A DNA stretch of 49,407 bases from Chryseobacterium pennae (GTDB taxonomy: Bacteria; Bacteroidota; Bacteroidia; Flavobacteriales; Weeksellaceae): assembly GCF_003385515.1 (NCBI RefSeq), contig NZ_QNVT01000039.1:1-49407 (forward strand). Reading direction: 5' to 3'. Position numbers and translations under genes: made by a program. Positions 15,248 to 23,819 of the stretch are shown here, piece after piece. The notes under the pieces were generated by a model. That model worked only from the letters and a program-made list of their open reading frames with translations, was not told the origin of the DNA and made no database searches. The first letter of the stretch is position 1. Each line of letters opens with the position of its first letter.

Positions 15248-18200
15248 TTAATTAATAGTTGAAGCTAAAAGTTCTTCTTCCATCTGTTTTTTCTGAAGTC
15301 TTTTCTTTTTTCTGCTTGGCATTTTTTCATGCAGATATTGGAAGACAACATACATCACCGGGATAATGAAAATTCCGAATACCACTCCTGTAAGCATTCC
15401 ACCTACGGTACTGTATCCAATAGAGTGGTTTCCTTTTGCAGAAGCTCCCTGCGTCCAAACTAATGGTAGCATCCCCACAATAAAGGCAAAAGAAGTCATC
15501 AGGATTGGTCTTAAACGTAATCTTGAAGCCTGAAGTGCCGATTCAATCAGTGATCTTCCTGCTTTTCTTCTTTGTACGGCAAATTCTACAATAAGGATGG
15601 CATTTTTTGCCAATAATCCGACCAGCATGATTAGCCCAACCTGAACGTAGATATTGTTATCAATTCCTGCCAGTCCTGTGAAAGCAAATACCCCGAATAT
15701 TCCGGTTGGAATGGTTAAGATAATGGCAAACGGAAGAATATAACTTTCGTATTGAGCGGCTAACAGGAAGTACACAAATAAGATACTTAATAAGAAAATG
15801 AAAGTTGTTTGTCCTCCTGTTTTGATCTCTTCACGGGTAATTCCGGTCCATTCATATCCATAACCTCTCGGAAGAGATTGTTTGGCCACTTCTTCTACAG
15901 CTTTGATGGCATCTCCGGTACTGTATCCAGGTTTCGGAGTTCCATTAATGGTTACTGCGTTGAAAAGGTTGTTTCTGGTTACGGTTTCCGGTCCAAAGGT
16001 TCTTTTTAAGGTTACCAGTGTTTTAGCAGGAACCATTTCTCCCAATTTATTTTTCACGTAGATTCCTTCCAAAGAATTAATATCTGTACGATAAGGAATA
16101 TCTGCCTGAGCCATTACCCTGTAATATTTTCCGAATCTGTTGAAATCCGAAACAAAGCTACTTCCATAATAGATCTGCATCGTCTGCATTAATTCTGTTA
16201 TAGAAACTCCTAATTGATTGGCTTTGTCTGTATCTACATCAATGGTGTATTGTGGATTTCCGGCTGCATAAGTTGTAAATGCAAAGGCAATTTCCGGACG
16301 TTTCATCAGTTCACCAATGAACTGCTGCGTTGTTGTTCCCAATTGTTCAAAAGAACCGTTGGTTTTATCCTGCAACATAAATTCAAAACCGGAAACGTTA
16401 CCAAATCCCTGAATCGTAGGGAAATTGAAGAAGAAAGCATTGGCATCTTTTACCTGGCTTACTTTTCCTGTTAATGCAGCAGCAATCTGATCCGGATCTT
16501 TCATTTCTCCACGTTGATCATAATCTTTAAGTTTGATAAAACCTGCAGAATAAGGAGAAGCGTTGGCGTTACTGATAAAGTTCATCCCATCGGCTACCCA
16601 AAGGTGATTCGTAGCTTTTTCTCCATTAATGATTTTATCAATCTGTTCAGTCGCTCTGTGAGTTCTTTCCAGTGAACTTCCCGGAGGAGTATTCACAGCA
16701 TAAAGAACAAATCCCTGGTCTTCCGTTGGTATAAACCCTGACGGTGCTTTTTTGATCATGAAAATACTGGCCGCAGTAATTAAAACAAGACCTCCGATGG
16801 AAACCCATTTGTTTTTAATTAAAAATTTAAGGCTGTAAATATATTTTTTGGTCATATTGTTGAAGCTTGCATTGAATGCATTGAAAAATCTTGCTCCAAA
16901 CCCTTTTTTGTGACCATGCTCACCATGTTCTCCCTGAGGATCATTTAAAAACATTGCACATAAAGCTGGGCTTAATGTCAATGCATTGACTGCTGAGATC
17001 AGGATCGCAATTACTAACGTGAAAGCGAATTGTCTGTAGAAAACTCCTGCAGGTCCCTGCATAAATCCTACCGGAATAAATACTGCACACATCACCAACG
17101 TAATGGAAATAATAGCTCCGGAAATTTCGCTCATAGAGTTTACAGTTGCCTGCTCAACTTGCATTCCTGTATGTTCCATTTTAGAATGGACGGCTTCTAC
17201 CACTACAATGGCATCATCTACTACAATACCGATGGCGAGTACCAATGCGAATAATGTAAGCATGTTGATACTGAACCCAAATAACTGTAGGAAGAAGAAT
17301 GTTCCGATAATGGCTACCGGTACCGCAATGGCCGGAATTAAAGTAGATCTGAAATCCTGAAGGAAAATAAATACTACAATAAATACCAAAACAAATGCAA
17401 TCACTAATGTTTCAACCACCTGGTGAATAGATGCATCAAGGAAATCCTTAGAATTATACATAATAATCGGTTTCACTCCTTTAGGCAGGGTCGTACTGAA
17501 CTGATCTACCTGTTTTTCAATCTCAGTCAGTATCTCATTGGCATTAGAGCCGGCAGTTTGTAAAATGGCAAATCCGGCAACAGGTTTTCCATCTACTCTG
17601 TTTGTAGCGGTATAGGTATAAGAACCAAATTCTACTCTTGCAACATCTTTTAATCTTAAGAATGAACCATCACTATTTGCTTTAATAGCAATGCTTTCGT
17701 AATCTTCGCCTTTGTTTAGCTTTCCTTTATATTTAAGGATATATTCATAAGTTTCCTTACTTCCTTGCCCTAAACGTCCTGGAGCGGCTTCAAGGTTATG
17801 ATCTTTGATGGCATTCAGAACTTCCTGTGGAGAAAGGTTGTTAGCAGCTAATCGATCCGGTTTTAGCCAGATTCTCATGGAATAGTCTCTTGTTCCGAAA
17901 ACCTGAGCCTGGGCAACCCCGGGAATACGCTGAATCTGTGGAATTACATTGATTTTAAGATAGTTTTGTAAAAAGAGTTCATCATATTGTTTCGGATCAT
18001 CACTGGATAATCCCATAAACATGATCATACTGTTCTGAACTTTCTGAGTAGAAATTCCGGCTTGTATCACTTCCTGAGGAAGCTGACTCATCGCTTTTGA
18101 TACCCGGTTCTGAACGTTTACAGCGGCATTATCTGGATCAGATCCCTGCTTAAAGAAAACGCTCAGCGTCATCGTTCCGTCATTACTGGAGTTGGAAGTC

Positions 18201-18433
18201 ATATAAGTCATGTTTTCCACTCCGTTTACAGCTTCCTCAATAGGAGTTGCTACAGAACGCGCTACAACTTCAGCATTTGCTCCCGGATAAAAAGCTGTTA
18301 CCTGAACACTTGGTGGTGCTATATCCGGAAACAGGGCAATGGGCAAATTAAAGAGAGACAAGGCTCCCAATAATAAGAGTATTATGGAGATGACCGTTGA
18401 AAGTACCGGTCTTTCTATAAATTGTTTTAACAT
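15248..18433 (-). CDS. RND multidrug efflux permease (HAE1/AcrB type)
   Basis: This 1061-residue inner-membrane pump exports hydrophobic compounds using the proton gradient. The N terminus MLKQFIERPVLSTVISIILLLLG is the usual first membrane helix. The proton-relay aspartates lie in GIVVDDAIVVVEAV (about residue 405) and the relay lysine in GLLAKNAILIVEFAVQRR (about residue 940). Two large periplasmic loops follow TM1 and TM7, as in AcrB, and there are about 12 membrane helices. It starts 38 bp after the adaptor gene. Substrates cannot be read from the sequence. Confidence 0.95.
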   Translation of the reverse strand: MLKQFIERPVLSTVISIILLLLGALSLFNLPIALFPDIAPPSVQVTAFYPGANAEVVARSVATPIEEAVNGVENMTYMTSNSSNDGTMTLSVFFKQGSDPDNAAVNVQNRVSKAMSQLPQEVIQAGISTQKVQNSMIMFMGLSSDDPKQYDELFLQNYLKINVIPQIQRIPGVAQAQVFGTRDYSMRIWLKPDRLAANNLSPQEVLNAIKDHNLEAAPGRLGQGSKETYEYILKYKGKLNKGEDYESIAIKANSDGSFLRLKDVARVEFGSYTYTATNRVDGKPVAGFAILQTAGSNANEILTEIEKQVDQFSTTLPKGVKPIIMYNSKDFLDASIHQVVETLVIAFVLVFIVVFIFLQDFRSTLIPAIAVPVAIIGTFFFLQLFGFSINMLTLFALVLAIGIVVDDAIVVVEAVHSKMEHTGMQVEQATVNSMSEISGAIISITLVMCAVFIPVGFMQGPAGVFYRQFAFTLVIAILISAVNALTLSPALCAMFLNDPQGEHGEHGHKKGFGARFFNAFNASFNNMTKKYIYSLKFLIKNKWVSIGGLVLITAASIFMIKKAPSGFIPTEDQGFVLYAVNTPPGSSLERTHRATEQIDKIINGEKATNHLWVADGMNFISNANASPYSAGFIKLKDYDQRGEMKDPDQIAAALTGKVSQVKDANAFFFNFPTIQGFGNVSGFEFMLQDKTNGSFEQLGTTTQQFIGELMKRPEIAFAFTTYAAGNPQYTIDVDTDKANQLGVSITELMQTMQIYYGSSFVSDFNRFGKYYRVMAQADIPYRTDINSLEGIYVKNKLGEMVPAKTLVTLKRTFGPETVTRNNLFNAVTINGTPKPGYSTGDAIKAVEEVAKQSLPRGYGYEWTGITREEIKTGGQTTFIFLLSILFVYFLLAAQYESYILPFAIILTIPTGIFGVFAFTGLAGIDNNIYVQVGLIMLVGLLAKNAILIVEFAVQRRKAGRSLIESALQASRLRLRPILMTSFAFIVGMLPLVWTQGASAKGNHSIGYSTVGGMLTGVVFGIFIIPVMYVVFQYLHEKMPSRKKKRLQKKQMEEELLASTIN

Positions 18434-18471
18434 AAGAAGTTTATTTTTTTAAGTCTTCCGTTTCAGAATAA

Positions 18472-19632
18472 TTACAAAGGTTTTACTCTCAGTAAACTGT
18501 CTGAGGAAATAGCTTTAGGTCTAACAGAAGCACCATCTTTTAAGTTTCCGATTCCGGTGTAGACAATTTTTTCTCCCGGTGAAAGCCCTTCAGAGATAAA
18601 GTAATAACTGTCTGTTTTTCCTGATATTTTTATAGGTTTTCCTGTTACCTTTTGATCTTTGCCCATTACATAGACATACGTTTTATCCTGAATTTCGAAA
18701 GTAGATTCCTGAGGAATTACCACTGCATTTGAAATCAGTTGTGGCATACGTACTCTTCCTGTATTCCCAGTTCTCAAAGACCCGTTAGTATTAGGGAAAA
18801 CAGCACGTACACTGATGGCTCCTGTTGTTTTATCGAACTGTCCGTCTACAATACTCAGTCTTCCTTTTTCAGGATAGGTACTGTTGTCTGCAATAACCAA
18901 ATCTACCATTGGCATATTTTTCAGCTTTTCTTCCAAACTGGCTCCCGGATATTTATTCTGAAAAGCAATAAAATCAAGTTCACTTAGAGAGAAATAGGCG
19001 TAAATTTCACTGATATCTGATAATAAAGTCAATGGATTAGGATCAGTTCTTGAGATCAGACTTCCTTTTTTGAAAGGGATTCTTCCTATATATCCGCTTA
19101 CCGGTGCTGTAATGGTTGTAAATCCTATATTTATTTTTGCACTTCCAACAGAGGCTCTGGCTTGTGATGCGGCCGCAACAGCTGCTTCATAATTAGCTTT
19201 TGCTGTTTTAAGCTGTACATCAGAAACCACTTTTGCAGCAACCAATGGCTGAAGTCTGTCAACTTCTACTTTTGCCTTTTGTATATTGGCATTGGCAGCC
19301 TGAAGATTGGCCTGAGCCATATTCATCTGCTCGCCATAACTTCTTGAATCTATTTTAAATAAAGGCTGTCCGGCTCTTACATAAGCGCCTTCCTCTACAT
19401 AAATTCTATCAAGATATCCATCAACCTGTGATCTGATTTCCACATTATTTTTCCCTTCTAAAGCAGTTGGGAATTCCTGATATGTGGTAGCAGGAGAGGT
19501 GATAACGGTATAAACCGGAAGTTCTGGAGCTGGTGGGGCAGTATTGGATCCTTCCGCAGCCTTGGTGCAGCTCTGTAAAAGAATTATACTTGAAATAAGT
19601 ACAATAAACCTTGTTTTTCCAGGTATGTTCAT
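18472..19632 (-). CDS. RND efflux periplasmic adaptor lipoprotein
   Basis: This 386-residue membrane fusion protein links pump and outer membrane factor. A lipoprotein signal ends at Cys22 (ILLQSC). It is followed by the first lipoyl half-motif (VEIRSQVDGYLDRIYVEEGAYVRAGQPLFKID, about 65-95), a coiled-coil hairpin rich in Ala and Lys (about 100-160), the second lipoyl half (ITAPVSGYIGRIPFKKGSLIS, about 175-195), and beta-barrel and membrane-proximal domains. It is the first gene of the operon; four TAAC-N3-GTTA sites stand between it, the TetR gene and their promoters. Confidence 0.93.
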   Translation of the reverse strand: MNIPGKTRFIVLISSIILLQSCTKAAEGSNTAPPAPELPVYTVITSPATTYQEFPTALEGKNNVEIRSQVDGYLDRIYVEEGAYVRAGQPLFKIDSRSYGEQMNMAQANLQAANANIQKAKVEVDRLQPLVAAKVVSDVQLKTAKANYEAAVAAASQARASVGSAKINIGFTTITAPVSGYIGRIPFKKGSLISRTDPNPLTLLSDISEIYAYFSLSELDFIAFQNKYPGASLEEKLKNMPMVDLVIADNSTYPEKGRLSIVDGQFDKTTGAISVRAVFPNTNGSLRTGNTGRVRMPQLISNAVVIPQESTFEIQDKTYVYVMGKDQKVTGKPIKISGKTDSYYFISEGLSPGEKIVYTGIGNLKDGASVRPKAISSDSLLRVKPL

Positions 19633-19704
19633 TGTTAATTTAATTTTTTAATAAAGTGTTAGATTGAAGTAATGTTTTCTTTTTAATAAATGCTGTTTTT
19701 TTTC

Positions 19705-19717
19705 CTAACAGTGTTAA
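19705..19717. promoter_or_regulatory. Candidate TetR operator O1
   Basis: CTAACAGTGTTAA contains the palindrome TAAC-N3-GTTA, 73 bp upstream of the adaptor ATG. The same core occurs in front of tetR itself (20611-20623). Confidence 0.65.
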
Positions 19718-19829
19718 TAATTTGTTCAAAAAAAAATTACAGAATTTTTAATGTCTGATGAGATCGATTGTTTCCATAATTGAAAATGTTTTTAATGTAT
19801 TTAAGTATATAAAGAGTGAGGTGTAATGT

Positions 19830-19857
19830 GTGTTAATTTTGCTAACGGTGTTAATTT
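19830..19857. repeat. 28-bp direct repeat, copy 1 (contains operator O2)
   Basis: This copy matches 19959-19986 at 27 of 28 bases. It consists of a half-site GTGTTAATTTT followed by the full palindrome CTAACGGTGTTAA (19842-19854). The two copies start 129 bp apart. Confidence 0.7.
19842..19854. promoter_or_regulatory. Candidate TetR operator O2
   Basis: CTAACGGTGTTAA carries the TAAC-N3-GTTA core. It lies inside direct-repeat copy 1 with a half-site 5 bases to the left. Confidence 0.65.
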
Positions 19858-19958
19858 TAAAAGAAAAAATAGGTACCTTTAACAACTGAATAAAGTAGAG
19901 TTTTACATAAATAGTTTTTTAATTGTATTAGGAATCAACTGTGAATGATATTAATTCA

Positions 19959-19986
19959 GTGTTAATTTTCCTAACGGTGTTAATTT
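19959..19986. repeat. 28-bp direct repeat, copy 2 (contains operator O3)
   Basis: This is the second copy of the half-site plus palindrome block at 19830-19857, with a single G-to-C difference. It lies just downstream of the tetR stop codon (20003) in the direction of the operon. Confidence 0.7.
19971..19983. promoter_or_regulatory. Candidate TetR operator O3
   Basis: CTAACGGTGTTAA is identical to O2 and sits 20 bp past the tetR stop codon. Confidence 0.65.
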
Positions 19987-20002
19987 CTAGTCCAAAAAAA
20001 TA

Positions 20003-20599
20003 TTATAAAGACTTAATAAAGGACGAAACTGTTTCATCCAAAGTCGATTTATTCATAGTAGACGGAATATCTCCTGTACGCATCATCATAATAGAAATCA
20101 TTCCATGAACCGCTGAAAATAAGGCATGAGACATATGACATGCATTATCTGTATTTGACCCGTTTTTCTCAATAATGTTATAAGTACATTCGTAAATAAG
20201 CTCCTGGAATGAAGAAAATTCTTTTTTCATCTGTCCTTTTCCACAACATTGCATTCCCAGACCAAACATAAGTTGGTAATATTCCTTATTATTAAAAGCA
20301 AAGGCCCAATAGGCATCTACAAGAGCTACAAGTTGCTCTTCCGGAGTGCTATATTGTTGTTGTGCTTTTAGTAATTCTATGTGTAATTTATGGAAGCCAT
20401 CTAAAGAAATTTCAAATAAAATAGCATCCTTATTTTCGAAATAATCATACACCACCGGTGCGCTGTATTCAATAGCGTCTGCTATTTTACGCATGGAAAG
20501 TGATGCCCAGCCCTCAGACTTAGCCAAAGTGAATGCCGCCTGCAAAATACTTGCACGGATGGATTCTTTTTCTCTTTGACGACGTTCATGTAAGCCCAT
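20003..20599 (-). CDS. TetR/AcrR family repressor of the efflux locus
   Basis: The 198-residue regulator has an N-terminal helix-turn-helix (ESIRASILQAAFTLAKSEGWASLSMRKIADAIEYSAPVVYDYFENKDAILFEI, about residues 10-60) and a helical ligand-binding C-terminal domain. I use the ATG at 20599; a TTG at 20626 would extend it by nine residues but lies within the operator. It is encoded just upstream of the efflux genes on the same strand. The palindrome in front of its own ATG and the three copies in front of the adaptor gene point to control of both itself and the pump, released by a drug-like ligand. The ligand is unknown. Confidence 0.9.
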   Translation of the reverse strand: MGLHERRQREKESIRASILQAAFTLAKSEGWASLSMRKIADAIEYSAPVVYDYFENKDAILFEISLDGFHKLHIELLKAQQQYSTPEEQLVALVDAYWAFAFNNKEYYQLMFGLGMQCCGKGQMKKEFSSFQELIYECTYNIIEKNGSNTDNACHMSHALFSAVHGMISIMMMRTGDIPSTMNKSTLDETVSSFIKSL

Positions 20600-20610
20600 G
20601 ATATTCTTTT

Positions 20611-20623
20611 CTAACAGTGTTAG
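20611..20623. promoter_or_regulatory. Candidate TetR operator O4 (autoregulation)
   Basis: CTAACAGTGTTAG is the most symmetric of the four TAAC-N3-GTTA sites. It lies directly next to the -7 promoter element and 11 bp upstream of the tetR ATG, so a bound repressor would block RNA polymerase. Confidence 0.7.
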
Positions 20624-20656
20624 CAAAACTACAAACTTTTAAGGGTATCTTCCAAA
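20624..20656 (-). promoter_or_regulatory. Promoter of tetR
   Basis: On the minus strand TAGTTTTG (20631-20624) fits TAnnTTTG, and a TTG (20655-20653) lies 21 bases upstream. Operator O4 begins at the very next base downstream. Confidence 0.6.
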
Positions 20657-20698
20657 CATTATTTTGATTTTCATGGAAAAAGAAAGAATTTAAAATAG

Positions 20699-20842
20699 GC
20701 TGGAAGTTGGAAGAGTGGGTACTGGAAGTAGTTTAAGTGTGTAATTTTGAAATTATTGTAAAAATTAATAAAAAATATAGCTTTACTCGATAAATATATT
20801 GGGAAAAATAACTTCCGTGCTCCAGGCACCATCTTCCTTACC
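20699..20842. repeat. Intergenic GGAAGTTGGAAG element
   Basis: GGCTGGAAGTTGGAAG at the left and CACCATCTTCCTTACC at the right are roughly inverted. Similar words occur at 9972-10051 and 35461-35528. It lies between tetR and the thioredoxin-like gene. Confidence 0.4.
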
Positions 20843-20861
20843 ATATAACCAAAGAAATTTC

Positions 20862-20869
20862 TATCTTTG
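20862..20869 (+). promoter_or_regulatory. -7 promoter element of the thioredoxin-like gene
   Basis: TATCTTTG fits TAnnTTTG, 20 bp before the ATG at 20890. This also argues against the GTG at 20869 as the start, since it would overlap the promoter element. Confidence 0.55.
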
Positions 20870-20889
20870 TGAAACTAAAGAAAAAGGAT

Positions 20890-21444
20890 ATGAATACTCC
20901 CTCAAATATGTTGGCATTAGGTACAAAAGCTCCGTTTTTTGAGCTTCCAAACCCGTCAAAAACGAATGAACTTCAGTCTTTAGAAGAGCTGAAAGGAGAA
21001 AAAGGAACACTGGTGATCTTCATGTGCAACCATTGTCCGTTTGTTCTTCACGCAATTGATAAAATCAATGAATTGTATGAAGATTACAATGAAAAAGGAA
21101 TTGAATTCATCGCAATCAATGCTAATAATGTTGAAAAATATCCAGATGATTCTCCTGAAAAAATGATTGAATTCCAAATCGAAAGAAATTTTGATTTCCC
21201 TTATTTATTTGATGAGAGCCAGACTATTGCCAGAGCTTACGATGCTGCATGTACTCCTGATTTCTATTTCTTTGATGATAAATTAGATCTTGTATACAGA
21301 GGTCAGATGGATGATTCAAGACCAGGGAACAATAAAGATATTACCGGAGAAGATCTTATCATAGCTTTTGAAAATCTTTTAGCTGGAGAAGCACAGGAAG
21401 AAATTCAGAGACCTAGTATGGGATGTAATATTAAATGGAAATAG
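20890..21444 (+). CDS. Thioredoxin-like / AhpC-TSA family protein
   Basis: The 184-residue cytoplasmic protein has a thioredoxin fold of the AhpC/TSA type: GTKAPFFELP at the start, the active-site segment VIFMCNHCPFVLHAI with a CxxC pair (about residues 44-53), IAINANN, the cis-proline region CTPDFYFFD near 130 and YRGQMDDSRP. This arrangement (CNHCP...CTPDFY) is typical of a family annotated thioredoxin family protein that is probably a thiol peroxidase or reductase. The ATG at 20890 is chosen because the promoter element overlaps the earlier GTG. It stands alone and ends at a terminator. Confidence 0.85.
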   Translation: MNTPSNMLALGTKAPFFELPNPSKTNELQSLEELKGEKGTLVIFMCNHCPFVLHAIDKINELYEDYNEKGIEFIAINANNVEKYPDDSPEKMIEFQIERNFDFPYLFDESQTIARAYDAACTPDFYFFDDKLDLVYRGQMDDSRPGNNKDITGEDLIIAFENLLAGEAQEEIQRPSMGCNIKWK

Positions 21445-21479
21445 TTCCTGTTTTAGGTTCTTATTTGTAATAATATAGG

Positions 21480-21510
21480 GCTGTTCTTTTTTAGAGCAGC
21501 TTTTTTGTTT
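21480..21510 (+). terminator. Terminator of the thioredoxin-like gene
   Basis: GCTGTTCT (21480-21487) pairs with AGAGCAGC (21493-21500), with one G-U pair and a T loop, followed by TTTTTTGTTT. Confidence 0.85.
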
Positions 21511-21517
21511 TCCATAT

Positions 21518-21600
21518 ATTATTCTCGCAGATTGAGTACATAACATTGATTTTTTCTTATCCACAAACATCTGCAAAATTGGCGGGATCTGCGATAAATT
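21518..21600. repeat. Short intergenic element with CGCAGAT inverted ends
   Basis: TCGCAGAT (21525-21532) and ATCTGCGA (21587-21594) are perfect inverted 8-mers about 55 bp apart, within the spacer between two convergent genes. The right side reads GGCGGGATCTGCGATAAATT, a type of spacer sequence I recall as frequent in Chryseobacterium. No ORF. Confidence 0.35.
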
Positions 21601-21602
21601 GA

Positions 21603-22466
21603 TCACACACTGACTTTATTATGAGCATAATTCTTAATAAATTCTGAAGGGGTCTTTCCTGTATATTTTTTAAACATCCTGTTGAAATAAGTTACATTAT
21701 TAAAACCACAACTGTAACTGCATTCTGAAATAGATTTATCCTGAGCCATCAGCAGGCAGGCTTTATTGATCCGATAACGGTTCACAAATTCTGTAAAAGT
21801 GATCTGGGTTGCTTTTTTAAAGAAATTACAAAAAGCAGGTAAGGTAAGATTAGCTAGTTTTGCTACATCTTCAATATTAATTTCCTTATCGTAATGATGT
21901 TCTACATAAGTGAAGATATTTTCAAGGCGTGTTTTATTCTTTGAAATAATGGTATAAGGCATGATTTCTTTATTCAAAAGGTCATAATCTTTGCACTTGG
22001 ACAGTTCAAAAAGAATTTCCAGAAGCAGCAAATATCTTTTATAACCTTCCGATTCAAGTATAAGTCTGAGCTTCGGAAGCATGGCTTTTTTTACTTTATG
22101 ATGAAAATGAATACCATATTTTGAAAGTTCCAATAAATTTTTGATGGATCTTGCTTCTACTTCCTGTTGGGGAAACTGGAGAATTTCCTCCTTGAACTGA
22201 AGTACAATTTCTTCATGTGGATCAATAGAATTCAAGCCAAATCCTGAATGTGGAATATTAGAACCAATCAGAACGAGATCTCCATGGGTATAATTGCTTT
22301 TATGATAGCCAACGTGACGGGTTCCACTCCCAGAAATAACACATACCAGTTCAATTTCGGGATGATAATGGTATTCCCATTTGAATTCCGAAATAGGGGA
22401 GTTATTATGAATCGTGCGGAACGAGCTTTTTTCATTGGGAATTACTCTTTCGAAAGTAACTTTCAT
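21603..22466 (-). CDS. AraC family transcriptional regulator
   Basis: The 287-residue regulator has an N-terminal cupin-like sensor (HYHPEIELVCVISGSGTRHVG, about residues 32-52, then GDLVLIGSNIPH) and a C-terminal AraC-type DNA-binding domain with two helix-turn-helix units: EINIEDVAKLANLTLPAFCNFFKKATQ and SISECSYSCGFNNVTYFNRMFKKYTGKTPSEF. It is divergent from the transporter-trehalase-receptor operon, 123 bp apart, so it is the likely activator of that operon with trehalose or a related sugar as signal (inference from position only). Confidence 0.88.
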   Translation of the reverse strand: MKVTFERVIPNEKSSFRTIHNNSPISEFKWEYHYHPEIELVCVISGSGTRHVGYHKSNYTHGDLVLIGSNIPHSGFGLNSIDPHEEIVLQFKEEILQFPQQEVEARSIKNLLELSKYGIHFHHKVKKAMLPKLRLILESEGYKRYLLLLEILFELSKCKDYDLLNKEIMPYTIISKNKTRLENIFTYVEHHYDKEINIEDVAKLANLTLPAFCNFFKKATQITFTEFVNRYRINKACLLMAQDKSISECSYSCGFNNVTYFNRMFKKYTGKTPSEFIKNYAHNKVSV

Positions 22467-22543
22467 TTAATTAATCATATTTAATCACTAAAAATACTAA
22501 TTATATTAATATTGTTCAAATATTGATTTATTGTGTTAAATTA

Positions 22544-22570
22544 TTGTGAACAGAAATGCTTCTATCTTAG
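22544..22570 (+). promoter_or_regulatory. Possible promoter of the trehalose operon
   Basis: TATCTTAG (22563-22570) fits TAnnTTTG at all but one base, and TTG lies 16 bp upstream, slightly short of the usual spacing. A weak promoter of this kind would suit activation by the divergent AraC regulator. Confidence 0.4.
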
Positions 22571-22589
22571 CCGCAAAGAAATAACCTGA

Positions 22590-23819
22590 ATGAAAAACAT
22601 CAACATCAAGGCGGTTTTGTTTTTGAACTATTTTGTTTTCGCAATTCTTCTGAATTCTGTGGGAACTGTTATTTTGCAGGTTCAGCAAAATTTTGGAATT
22701 TCAAAATCATCTGCGAGTGTATTGGAAGGATTTAAAGATCTTCCGATTGCGATCTGTTCATTCATTCTTGCTTCATTTCTTCCTAAAATCGGGATTAAGA
22801 ATTCTATGCTGATTGCATTGTTTTTGGTGAGTGGAATGTGTTTTGTGATGCCATTTATCAATGAATTTTGGGTATTCAAAGTATTATTTGCCATTGTAGG
22901 AGTTTCTTTTGCACTTATTAAAATTTCTGTTTTTACCTCTATAGGTTTGGTAACTGAAACGGATAAGGAGCATTCAAGTTTTATGGGGTTTCTGGAAGGC
23001 TTTTTTATGATTGGAGTACTGGCAGGAAATGTTTTATTCAGTTTATATATTGATGATCATAATCCAAAATCTACCCATTGGTTGAATGTGTATTGGGTAT
23101 TAGGAATACTCTCATCTCTGTCATTTTTATTTTTATTCTTTTCAAAACTGAATGAAAAAGAGGCGACAAGTGAGAAAACGGACCTATTAGGTGACTTAAA
23201 AAATAGTGTAAGCTTATTCAGTTATAAAAAAGTACTGTTCTTTTTACTATGTGCATTCCTTTTTGTATTGGTAGAGCAGAGTTTCCAGACATGGACCCCC
23301 ACTTTTTATAAAGAAATTTTAAAAGTTCCAACGTCTATGAGTATTCAGGCAGGAGCAGTTTTGGCAGGAGCTTTTGCGTTGGGAAGGTTTTTATCCGGTT
23401 TCTTTTCCAGAAAAATCAGCTGGATTTATGTGGTATCATTCTGCGTTATTGGTTTTGCGGTAAGTTTAATTTTAGTGCTTCCATTAACTCATAATACTCA
23501 TATTGATGCAGGTACAAACTGGCTGAATGCCCCACTTGTTGTGTATTTATTTCCATTAATGGGAGGATTACTGGCTCCGATTTATCCGAGTATCAATTCA
23601 GTGATTCTGGCTTCTATTCCCAAATATTTACACAGTGCAATGTCTGGTTTAATCGTAGTTTTTTCAGCAATTGGAGGAACAATAGGTTCAATTATTACAG
23701 GCTTTGTATTTCAGGAATTCAGTGGGCAGCAGGCATTTTACCTGTCCCTGATTCCACTTTCTTTGTTGATAACTTCAGCAATTTTCATGAATAAATTAAA
23801 AATTAATCCTAAAAAATAA
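22590..23819 (+). CDS. MFS transporter, probably for trehalose
   Basis: This 409-residue inner-membrane protein has about 12 hydrophobic helices and the features of sugar-proton symporters of the major facilitator superfamily, including repeated small-residue helices (GAVLAGAFALGRFLSGFFSRKISW, about 250-275). The stop codon overlaps the trehalase ATG by one base (TAATG), so the two are translated together and the transporter very probably brings trehalose or a similar disaccharide into the cytoplasm. The substrate is inferred from the neighbour only. Confidence 0.87.
   Translation: MKNINIKAVLFLNYFVFAILLNSVGTVILQVQQNFGISKSSASVLEGFKDLPIAICSFILASFLPKIGIKNSMLIALFLVSGMCFVMPFINEFWVFKVLFAIVGVSFALIKISVFTSIGLVTETDKEHSSFMGFLEGFFMIGVLAGNVLFSLYIDDHNPKSTHWLNVYWVLGILSSLSFLFLFFSKLNEKEATSEKTDLLGDLKNSVSLFSYKKVLFFLLCAFLFVLVEQSFQTWTPTFYKEILKVPTSMSIQAGAVLAGAFALGRFLSGFFSRKISWIYVVSFCVIGFAVSLILVLPLTHNTHIDAGTNWLNAPLVVYLFPLMGGLLAPIYPSINSVILASIPKYLHSAMSGLIVVFSAIGGTIGSIITGFVFQEFSGQQAFYLSLIPLSLLITSAIFMNKLKINPKK

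Larger units (their letters stand above)
19633..20002. promoter_or_regulatory. Control region of the efflux operon
   Basis: This 370-bp non-coding region between tetR and the adaptor gene contains three palindromes of the type TAAC-N3-GTTA (19705-19717, 19842-19854, 19971-19983), further half-sites, and a 28-bp direct repeat. It is very AT-rich. I could not find a full TAnnTTTG/TTG promoter, so the transcription start remains open. Confidence 0.6.
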
